This document shows, one piece after another, positions 6,126 to 11,363 of a stretch of DNA of 11,363 bases (its first letter is position 1; the number at the start of each line of letters is the position of its first letter). The notes below the pieces were generated by a model. It was given only the letters and a program-made list of their open reading frames with translations. It was not told where the DNA came from and did no database searches. The stretch lies in contig JAOPVG010000221.1 in the NCBI GenBank assembly GCA_025966255.1, positions 1 through 11,363 of the forward strand, read 5' to 3'. This DNA comes from Jatrophihabitans sp. GTDB lineage: Bacteria > Actinomycetota > Actinomycetes > Mycobacteriales > Jatrophihabitantaceae. A program made the position numbers and the translations under genes.

Positions 6126-7433
6126 TCACCGCACCACCTCGCGCACCGACTCGTCGAGGATGCCGAGCAGTTCGTCGAGCTCCGCGTCACTGATGCCGAG
6201 CGGGGGCATCAGCACCACGACGTCGCCGAGCGGGCGGATGATCGCGCCGCGGCGCCGAGCGGCTCGGCAGACTTCGAAGCCGGTGCGCTCGCCCACCGAT
6301 CGCACCTCGATACCGGTCATCGTGCCGACGCGCCGCACCTCGGCCACGCCGTCATAGGCCGCCACCTTCTCCAGTCCGGCGCCGAGTCGCTCGCCCACCT
6401 CGGCCGCGCGGGCCACCGTCCCCCGCTCATGCATCAACGCGAGGTTCGCGAGCGCCGCCGCGCAGCACAGCGGGTTGGCGGTGTACGTGTGGCCGTGGAA
6501 GAACGTGCGGGTGCCGGCGCCGAGGAACGGCTCGTAAACAGATTCCCGGACGAGCACCGCTGACAGCGGCAGCACACCGCCGGTGATCCGCTTGCCTACC
6601 ACCATGAGATCCGGCACCACACCGGCGTGCTCGACGGCGAACCACCGGCCGGTCGCCCCGAAGCCCGTCGCGACCTCGTCCACCAGCATGGCTGCGCCCG
6701 ATGCATCGCACAGCTCGCGCACCCCGACCAGGAACGACGGGTCGTGCGTCAGCATCCCGCCCGCGGCCTGCACCAGCGGCTCGACGACCACGGCGCACAC
6801 GCGATCACCCTCGACGGCCAGCAGCGCGCGCACCTCGGCCAGCACCTCGGCCGCCCGGTCGGCCCGCGTCTGCCCCGGCGCGAGCACGCCGGGCGAGGAC
6901 ACCATCCGAGTCTCGATCAGCAACGGCCGGTAGGTGTCGTGAAACAGCGAGACGCCGCCGAGCGACACCGCGCCGAGCGTGTCCCCGTGATAACCCTCGG
7001 CGCAGTGGACGTAGAGCGGCCGGTCCTCGCCGCGCTGCGATGCGGACTGGTAGGCCATCTTGATCGCGGCCTCGGCGGCCGACGAGCCGTCCCCGGCGAA
7101 GAAGACCTTCGACATCCCCTCAGGCGCGATCCGCAGCAGCTCCTCGGCGGTCCGGATGCCGGGCTCGTGCGTCAAGCCGAGAAAGGTCGAGTGGTCGAGG
7201 CGGTCGAGCTGGGCACGGATCGCCGCGTCGATGGCGGGCTCGCCGTGTCCATGGACGGTGACCCACAGCGATGAGCAACCGTCGAGGTAGCGGTTGCCGT
7301 CGGTGTCATAGAGAAACGTCCCGGAGCCGCGGTCGATGACCAGCGGCTCGTCGGCCGGCCACAGCGCGTGCTGCGTGAACGGGTGCCAGACGGCGGCGAC
7401 GTCGCGCGCGATCAGATCCTCGGTATGACTCAC
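6126..7433 (-). CDS. bioA: DAPA aminotransferase (class III, PLP), of Bacillus/lysine-type appearance
   Basis: A 435-residue enzyme (GTG 7433) converting KAPA to 7,8-diaminopelargonate. Class III aminotransferase marks are EGYHGDTLGAVSLGG, VEPLVQAAGGM, LVDEVATGFG (PLP-binding Asp252) and VVGKRITGG (lysine K281), with HGHTYTANPL behind them. The substrate-side motifs read WHPFTQ and SSLWVTVHGH, plus LFHDTYRPLL. SAM-using BioA of E. coli and M. tuberculosis have WHPY and SSWW at these places. The forms seen here match B. subtilis BioA (also called BioK), which takes the amino group from lysine. Amino-donor use is inferred. GGGAAG (7447-7442) sits 8 nt before GTG 7433. A GTG at 7466 would add 11 residues. 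The gene follows the HemD-like gene after 48 bp without a clear separate promoter. Confidence 0.95.
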   Translation of the reverse strand: MSHTEDLIARDVAAVWHPFTQHALWPADEPLVIDRGSGTFLYDTDGNRYLDGCSSLWVTVHGHGEPAIDAAIRAQLDRLDHSTFLGLTHEPGIRTAEELLRIAPEGMSKVFFAGDGSSAAEAAIKMAYQSASQRGEDRPLYVHCAEGYHGDTLGAVSLGGVSLFHDTYRPLLIETRMVSSPGVLAPGQTRADRAAEVLAEVRALLAVEGDRVCAVVVEPLVQAAGGMLTHDPSFLVGVRELCDASGAAMLVDEVATGFGATGRWFAVEHAGVVPDLMVVGKRITGGVLPLSAVLVRESVYEPFLGAGTRTFFHGHTYTANPLCCAAALANLALMHERGTVARAAEVGERLGAGLEKVAAYDGVAEVRRVGTMTGIEVRSVGERTGFEVCRAARRRGAIIRPLGDVVVLMPPLGISDAELDELLGILDESVREVVR

Positions 7434-7481
7434 TGGTGCAGCTTCCCAGACGCGCCCGAGCGCCACTCACACCCGGTAGCG

Positions 7482-8354
7482 CTACGGCGCGACCTTCGGC
7501 CGAAGCGGCAACTGCTCGACGATGTCGCGGATCAACGCGCCCAGCCGGAAGCGGTCCGGCTGCACGACCGGTACGTCCTCGGCCAACAGCGGAGCCGCCG
7601 TCACGGGTCCGACCGCCGCACACAGGACCGGCCCGCGCAACGCCTCGCGCAGCGACGCACCGCGGCCCCGCTCGTCGGCGGTGCGTAAGAAGTTCACCGC
7701 CGCTGGCGCACTGGTGAAGGTGAGCGCATCCACCGCCGCGGAAGCTACGGCGTCGATCAGCCGATGCAGCGGCTGCTCGTCCTCGGGCGGCTCCCACCGA
7801 TAGACCGGCACCTCGATCACGTCCGCGCCGCGACTGCGCAGCGTGTCGACGAGTTCCCGCAACGGATCACCGTGCAACTGCACGGCCACGCGCAACCCGT
7901 TCAGCTCGTAGTTCGCCAGCAGGTGCGAGAGCATCTCGTTCGTCGACTCCGACTCCGGCGACCACGCCTCCCGCAGGGCGGCGCCGCGCACCGCACCGCG
8001 CACCTTCGGTCCGCGGGCCAGGATCGTCGACTCGGCCAGCGACGCGTGCAGCGGTTCGGCCAGGCCCCACGTTTCGGCGGTGTCCAGCCAGCCGCGGAAA
8101 CCGACTCCGGTGGTGCCGACGACGAGGTCGAGCGGCGCGTCCAGGCAGCGCTTGGTCGCCTCGAGCAACTGGGTGTCATCGGCCAGCGGCACGATGCGGA
8201 TCGCCGGGCCGTACATGATGCGGGCCCCGCGCCGCTCGAGGGCGCTGCCGAGTTCCTCCCGGCGCCGGGCCGCAGTGATCCCCACGGTGTACCCCGCCAG
8301 CGGGTCGTCCACCGCGCGATCGTCCATGCCGACAACGGTACGGACCAGCGGCAT
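7482..8354 (-). CDS. HemD-like (uroporphyrinogen-III synthase fold) protein without a DNA-binding domain
   Basis: A 290-residue protein (ATG 8354) or 281 (ATG 8327). LAGYTVGITAARRREELGSA, then RGARIMYGPAIRIVPLADD, LARGPKVRGAVR, AVQLHGDP, VPVYRWEPPED, ALTFTSAPAAVNFL and AAVGPVTAAPL follow the two-lobed HemD fold. They closely match the actinobacterial Rv0260c group. In that group the HemD-like part is followed by a winged-helix domain of about 90-100 residues. Here the protein stops right after ALIRDIVEQLPLRPKVAP, and bioA begins 48 bp later, so that domain is absent and no remnant is visible. The Rv0260c group is usually separate from the haem-pathway HemD, so haem synthesis is not assumed. 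ATG 8354 overlaps the rnhA stop (TGATG), which favours the longer form. The role is unknown; ligand sensing is possible. Confidence 0.85.
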   Translation of the reverse strand: MPLVRTVVGMDDRAVDDPLAGYTVGITAARRREELGSALERRGARIMYGPAIRIVPLADDTQLLEATKRCLDAPLDLVVGTTGVGFRGWLDTAETWGLAEPLHASLAESTILARGPKVRGAVRGAALREAWSPESESTNEMLSHLLANYELNGLRVAVQLHGDPLRELVDTLRSRGADVIEVPVYRWEPPEDEQPLHRLIDAVASAAVDALTFTSAPAAVNFLRTADERGRGASLREALRGPVLCAAVGPVTAAPLLAEDVPVVQPDRFRLGALIRDIVEQLPLRPKVAP

Positions 8355-8830
8355 CAACTCGGCAGGCCCGGCCCGATTTCGACGGGCGTGCCGCCGCGGG
8401 TCGCGGCCGCAGCGAGACCGGCGCGCAGATCGCAGACCTCGTTCAACACGTGCCCGGCGTGTCCCTTGACGTGCCGCCAGGTCACATCGCGTCCCAGTAG
8501 CAGCTGGTCTATGGCCACGATCGCTGCTCTGTTCTTGACCGGTTCTCGCTTCGAGTTCTGCCAGCCGTTGCGCTGCCACTTGTCCAGCCACACGGTGAGC
8601 GCCTTGATCACGTACAGGCTGTCGGTCTCGATCAGCAGCGGACGGTCGACCGGGGTGGCGCAGAGCGCCTCGAACACCGCTCGCAGTTCCATCTTGTTGT
8701 TGGTGGTCGAGGGGTGTCCCCCGGCCCGCCAATGCTCCGGAGACACCGCCCACGCCCAACCGCCCGGCCCGTCCGGGTTGACGAGGCAGGAGCCGTCGGC
8801 GGCGATCACCAGCCGGTCGTCGGAGATCAC
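8354..8830 (-). CDS. rnhA: Ribonuclease HI
   Basis: A 158-residue cytosolic nuclease that cuts the RNA strand of RNA-DNA hybrids. The DEDD catalytic set is complete: D12 in AADGSC, E48 in KMELRA, D70 in IETDSLYVIK and D134 in NEVCD. The helper histidine H124 lies in VKGHAGH. The basic handle WLDKWQRNGWQNSKREPVKN (81-100) is present, as in E. coli RNase HI (155 residues). The start is uncertain. GTG 8830 gives the family length and lies 4 nt after the stop of the SnoaL-like gene, with no good ribosome site, so reinitiation is likely. A second GTG at codon 8 is possible. In-frame ATG codons further upstream lie inside the neighbour and give unconserved sequence. The stop overlaps the next gene's start by one base. 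Confidence 0.92.
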   Translation of the reverse strand: MISDDRLVIAADGSCLVNPDGPGGWAWAVSPEHWRAGGHPSTTNNKMELRAVFEALCATPVDRPLLIETDSLYVIKALTVWLDKWQRNGWQNSKREPVKNRAAIVAIDQLLLGRDVTWRHVKGHAGHVLNEVCDLRAGLAAAATRGGTPVEIGPGLPS

Positions 8831-8834
8831 GATG

Positions 8835-9332
8835 TCAGGCGCGCACGGAGCCGAAGCGCTCCAGCCAGGCTTGGCCGTCAGCGGGGAACGTGCCGTGGGC
8901 CTCGGCCACCTTGGCCCAGCCCGCGACCATCGCCATGAAGCGCGTCGGGTTGTACACGTCCTCCTCGTAGGAGAAGAGGTTGTCACCGGCGTAGTGCAGG
9001 ATCGTCAGGTTCGGCGTCTCGTGCACGCTGCCGTCGCCCGGATCCTGCATCAGGTTGCGGATCTCGCAGATGATCCAACCGCGCTCCTCGTCGAGCACCG
9101 ACCAGCCGAGTGGGAATTCGACCATCGCGTTGCCGGGGAAGGTCGACATCGTGCGCACGGCCCACTCGGCGATCTTGGGGCGACCGCGGAACCGGCCGTA
9201 GGCGTGCTCGTTGTAGTCGGCGTCCTCGGTGAACAGCCCGGCGAAGAGGTTCCAGTCCTGCTCCGCGTGCGCCCGACGAACGGTGACCTGGTAGTGCTGC
9301 AGGGCCTGTTCGAGCTCCGCACGAGTCGCCAT
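8835..9332 (-). CDS. SnoaL-like / NTF2-fold protein
   Basis: A 165-residue protein. Helix ELEQALQHYQVTVRRAHAEQ (6-25) leads to W27-NLFAGLFTEDADYNEHAYGRFRG, the usual opening of SnoaL/NTF2-like proteins. AIAE-type helix KIAEWAVRTM (53-62) and the strands GWSVLDEERGWIICEIRNLM and TPNLTILHYAGDNLFSYEEDVY complete the cone-shaped fold. The family includes polyketide cyclases, ketosteroid isomerases and many proteins of unknown role that bind a small hydrophobic ligand. The substrate cannot be named from the sequence. ATG 9332 is preferred: a TAACGT -10 element ends exactly 7 nt upstream and there is no ribosome site, so the mRNA is probably leaderless. GTG 9341 would add three residues. It is the first gene of the co-directional block leading into the bio genes. 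Confidence 0.82.
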   Translation of the reverse strand: MATRAELEQALQHYQVTVRRAHAEQDWNLFAGLFTEDADYNEHAYGRFRGRPKIAEWAVRTMSTFPGNAMVEFPLGWSVLDEERGWIICEIRNLMQDPGDGSVHETPNLTILHYAGDNLFSYEEDVYNPTRFMAMVAGWAKVAEAHGTFPADGQAWLERFGSVRA

Positions 9333-9339
9333 GGGTGGC

Positions 9340-9345
9340 ACGTTA
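9340..9345 (-). promoter_or_regulatory. Candidate -10 element, leaderless start of the SnoaL-like/rnhA/bio block
   Basis: On the minus strand TAACGT fits TAnnnT and is followed by 7 nt and then ATG 9332, so the transcript would begin at the start codon. No good -35 hexamer stands at the usual distance (9363-9368 reads AGAACG). The rest of the 79-bp gap up to the methyltransferase stop shows nothing else I can name. Confidence 0.4.
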
Positions 9346-9411
9346 ACAGCTAACCTGCAACACGTTCTGGTCGGCCCGTCGATGATCGCTCAGTCGGGGC
9401 ACTCGCCCGGT

Positions 9412-10182
9412 TCAGCGAACGCCGACGAGCACGCGGTCGTCACCGCACTGCCACACGGTTCCCGCCTCGGCGAACCCCGCCTCGCGAAGCAGCCGGACGT
9501 GGTCGTCGAGGGTCGGCTCCTGCGGCACGGTGTGGTCGATGGGTCGGGCGCCGCGGGCATCGGTCAGCTCGGCAAGTTCCGGCGCCTGCGCGACGGCTTC
9601 CCACCACGCGCTCCAGTCCTCGCGGTCCCGTCCGGCCGTCCGCTCGATCCGCGCGTCGCGGACGTGCTTGGTCAGGGCGTCCAGCCGAGGACGGTCGGCA
9701 CTCTCCCTCAAGTTGTCGCCGTCGACGAGCACGCCGCCGGGGCGCAGCAGGCCGGCGCACGCCCGGTACAACGCGCCCAGCTCCGGCTCGGTGAGCCAGT
9801 GCAACGCCGTGGTGCTGACGATCGCGTCCACGCCCTCGACGCCGTCGGGCCGACCGAGCGCGGGCACCCAAGCCGCGTCCCGGAGGTCGTGCTCGACGAT
9901 GCGCAGCCCGCGCGTCGAGCCGTAGGCGGCTCGGGCCAGCCCGAGCAACATCGGATCGGCGTCGACGGCGATCACCTCCGCGTCCGGAAGCCGGTGGAGC
10001 AGCCGCACCGACAGCGATCCCGGGCCGGCGCCGAGATCCACCACGACCGGGTCCGGACGGTTTGCCGCCGCCGCTACCACGTCGCCGATGACGGTGAAGC
10101 GCTCCTCCCGGTCAGCGAGGTAGAACTCCTGCTGCCGATCCCACCGGTCCAGCCACTGGCGCGCCTGCGTCGAGGTGAGCAT
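9412..10182 (-). CDS. Class I SAM-dependent methyltransferase, substrate unknown
   Basis: A 256-residue cytosolic enzyme with a Rossmann-type methyltransferase domain. Motif I is VVVDLGAGPGSLSVRLL (46-62), the ribose-binding acidic residue is in AVDAD (72-76), motif II/III is in HDLRDAAW, and STTALHWL (123-130) and LLRPGGVLVDGD (145-156) follow. The C-terminal third (157-256) is specific and ends with a strand pair typical of small-molecule methyltransferases. ATG 10182 has GGAGG 5 nt upstream. It does not carry the sequence pattern of Tam (the mycobacterial BioC substitute), so a link to biotin is only a possibility suggested by location. It is divergent from the CGNR regulator and shares its putative operator, which suggests control by that regulator. 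Confidence 0.85.
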   Translation of the reverse strand: MLTSTQARQWLDRWDRQQEFYLADREERFTVIGDVVAAAANRPDPVVVDLGAGPGSLSVRLLHRLPDAEVIAVDADPMLLGLARAAYGSTRGLRIVEHDLRDAAWVPALGRPDGVEGVDAIVSTTALHWLTEPELGALYRACAGLLRPGGVLVDGDNLRESADRPRLDALTKHVRDARIERTAGRDREDWSAWWEAVAQAPELAELTDARGARPIDHTVPQEPTLDDHVRLLREAGFAEAGTVWQCGDDRVLVGVR

Positions 10183-10191
10183 ACTGGCCTC

Positions 10192-10223
10192 CGTAACTGT
10201 TGTTTGTAAGTTCGACAGTTACG
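10192..10223. promoter_or_regulatory. Putative operator: perfect 9-bp inverted repeat between methyltransferase and CGNR genes
   Basis: CGTAACTGT (10192-10200) and ACAGTTACG (10215-10223) are exact inverted copies separated by 14 bp. The left arm touches the methyltransferase ribosome site (GGAGG, 10192-10188). The region is markedly A/T-richer than its surroundings and must hold the promoters of both divergent genes. A bound dimer would be well placed to control them together. Confidence 0.75.
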
Positions 10224-10240
10224 AAGCTAGCGATCGAGGA

Positions 10241-10247
10241 GTAACTG
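10241..10247 (+). promoter_or_regulatory. Third copy of the GTAACTG half-site, before the CGNR start
   Basis: GTAACTG recurs here with the same seven core bases as the left arm of the inverted repeat. It lies between the ribosome site GAGGAG (10236-10241) and GTG 10253 of the regulator gene. It would suit an accessory site for autoregulation. Confidence 0.5.
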
Positions 10248-10252
10248 GTCAA

Positions 10253-10825
10253 GTGAACTTCGGCAGTCACGTGGACGGGATCGTCGCCGTGTCGGCGGCG
10301 CTCGTCAATGCCGCGACGCCGGGCGAGCGGCAAGGTCGGGCCTACGAGCTCCCGCCGGCCGGTCAGCTGGCGACGGAGATCGGCGAGGCGCTGCAGCTGA
10401 GCAGCCGCTACGAGGGGCCACCGGCCGCGAACCGGGTCCGCGCCTTCGTGGAGGTGGCCGAGGTGGTGCGGCCGGTGTACGAGCGGCTGGACTCCGGTGA
10501 CGTCGACGCGGCCGCCCACGCGGTGAACGGCCTGCTCGCCCGTTATGGCGCGCGGCCCAAGCTGGAGCGTCACGACGGCCAGCCCTGGCACCTGCACTTC
10601 CACGGTCCGGCGGCCGAAGACCGCTCCGGATGGGGCGGTTCCGTCGCCATGGCGCTCGCCACTGTTCTCGGCAGCGACTACGCCGACCGGCTGGGCGTGT
10701 GTGCGGCGCCGTCCTGCGACCGCGTCTTCGTCGACGTATCCCGTAACGGGACGCGCCGCTTCTGTTCCGAGGCCTGCCAGAATCGGGTGAAGGCGGCGGC
10801 CCACCGCGCCCGACAGCGGCCGTGA
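10253..10825 (+). CDS. CGNR zinc-finger protein with an ABATE-type N-terminal domain, probable transcription regulator
   Basis: A 190-residue protein. Residues 1-140 fit the ABATE (putative stress-induced regulator) domain: VDGIVAVSAALVNAATPG at the start, several helices and a WHLHFHG segment (112-118). The C-terminal CGNR finger has C150-x4-C155 and C171-x3-C175 with D161-x-S163-RNGTRRFC between, then a basic helix (RVKAAAHRARQ) suited to DNA. The signature itself reads CQNR in place of CGNR. GTG 10253 is chosen because the N-terminal motif begins here and GAGGAG lies upstream (11-nt spacing). An ATG at 10175 would add 26 unconserved residues and run through the operator into the divergent gene. 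Proteins of this family sit beside the genes they control. The inverted repeat just upstream suggests autoregulation and control of the methyltransferase (inference). Confidence 0.87.
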   Translation: MNFGSHVDGIVAVSAALVNAATPGERQGRAYELPPAGQLATEIGEALQLSSRYEGPPAANRVRAFVEVAEVVRPVYERLDSGDVDAAAHAVNGLLARYGARPKLERHDGQPWHLHFHGPAAEDRSGWGGSVAMALATVLGSDYADRLGVCAAPSCDRVFVDVSRNGTRRFCSEACQNRVKAAAHRARQRP

Positions 10826-11358
10826 CGCCGCCCCTGATCGTCACCCTCGCGATCGACGACGCGGCGCAGGAGCGCTTCGACGCCGAGCGCGAGCGCCTGT
10901 TCCCGCCCGGGCGAGCGCAGGTCGGCGCCCACGTGACCCTGTTCCACGCGCTGCCCGGTGCCCTGGAGCCGCAGGTGCGCGCCGACCTGGGCGACGTCTC
11001 CGGCGCGGCGTTCCCGGTGCGGGTGGCGGGAATCGTTGCGCTGGGTCGCGGCGTCGCCTACCTGCTCGCCTCGCCCGAGGTCACCCGTCGGCACCGCGTG
11101 CTGCAGCGGCTGTGGTGGCCGCATCTCACCGCGCAGGACCAGCACGGGCTACGCCCCCACGTCACCGTCCAGAACAAGGTCGAACCGGCCGAGGCGCGGG
11201 CCACCCTAGCGGTGCTGCGCCGCTCGTTCCGGCCCTACGATGTGACGGCGGTCGGCTTCGAGCTGTGGCGTTACGACGACGGGCCGTGGACGCACCTGGC
11301 TCGAATCCCATTCGCCCCGCCCACCGCGCACAGTGGCGGCGGGACAAATTCAGGCTGA
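10822..11358 (+). CDS. 2H phosphoesterase (2'-5' RNA ligase / LigT-like family)
   Basis: A 178-residue cytosolic protein with both family motifs: H37-V-T39 in GAHVTLFHA and H113-V-T115 in RPHVTVQNK, which form the paired active site that opens or forms cyclic or 2'-5' phosphodiesters. The spacing of about 76 residues and the pseudo-twofold strand order (IVTLAIDD near the start; FELWRYDDGPW near the end) also fit. The natural substrate (tRNA-derived 2',3'-cyclic phosphate, ADP-ribose 1',2'-cyclic phosphate or oligoadenylate) cannot be told. GTG 10822 overlaps the stop of the CGNR gene (GTGA, 4 bp), so the two are coupled. The last 10 residues (AHSGGGTNSG) are a flexible tail. The gene ends 5 bases before the window edge, and the following bases hold nothing visible. 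Confidence 0.88.
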   Translation: MTPPLIVTLAIDDAAQERFDAERERLFPPGRAQVGAHVTLFHALPGALEPQVRADLGDVSGAAFPVRVAGIVALGRGVAYLLASPEVTRRHRVLQRLWWPHLTAQDQHGLRPHVTVQNKVEPAEARATLAVLRRSFRPYDVTAVGFELWRYDDGPWTHLARIPFAPPTAHSGGGTNSG

Positions 11359-11363
11359 CCGAG

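Noticed and set aside
7764..9353. Long open frame on the plus strand (529 codons)
   Set aside because: It is antisense to the HemD-like, rnhA and SnoaL-like genes, whose catalytic and family motifs are intact. The translated product has no recognisable family.
10175..10252. Upstream ATG 10175 for the CGNR gene
   Set aside because: It would place the operator repeat and the divergent gene's ribosome site inside coding sequence, and the added residues look non-coding.
1..11363. tRNA/rRNA genes, CRISPR arrays, insertion sequences, attachment sites
   Set aside because: No cloverleaf-like segment, spaced direct-repeat array, transposase or integrase motif was found on either strand.

Overview
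The window is high-GC DNA from an actinobacterium (Actinomycetota). This rests on the strong G/C bias at third codon positions, GTG starts, type VII (ESX) secretion-type genes, a BsaP-type partner gene for biotin synthase, a CGNR zinc-finger protein and a HemD-like protein of the mycobacterial Rv0260c type. The genus cannot be fixed from the sequence. The BioA here looks less like the mycobacterial enzyme than like the Bacillus type.

Layout. (1) 1-535: the 3' end of a class II fumarase gene (+) converges on a small one-helix membrane protein gene (-). (2) 536-810: a 275-bp promoter region. (3) 811-2946 (+): three tightly packed genes. The first encodes a 349-residue ESX-type secreted protein with two helical-hairpin domains and hydrophobic segments. 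The second encodes a YbaB/EbfC-like (EspL-like) protein, and the third, overlapping it by 4 bp, a two-helix membrane protein. They look like a secretion substrate, its cytosolic partner and a membrane companion. (4) 2957-2980: a hairpin lies where this operon meets the one coming from the other side. (5) 2971-9332 (-): a long co-directional block read in the order SnoaL-like, rnhA, HemD-like, bioA, bioF, bioD, bioB, bsaP. The bio genes cover the four late steps of biotin synthesis (KAPA, DAPA, dethiobiotin, biotin) plus the biotin synthase helper protein. No bioC, bioH or other pimeloyl-forming gene can be recognised with confidence. (6) 9412-10182 (-): a SAM-dependent methyltransferase gene. 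(7) 10253-11358 (+): a divergent pair encoding a CGNR zinc-finger regulator and a 2H phosphoesterase with a 4-bp overlap. A perfect 9-bp inverted repeat plus a third half-site lie between the methyltransferase and regulator genes and look like an operator.

The points most worth following up are the ESX three-gene cassette, the CGNR/methyltransferase/2H-phosphoesterase module with its operator, the Bacillus-like (possibly lysine-using) BioA, the HemD-like protein without the DNA-binding domain of its relatives, the hexanucleotide repeat inside bioD and the repeated element at the bioA-bioF junction. No RNA genes, insertion sequences or CRISPR arrays were seen.
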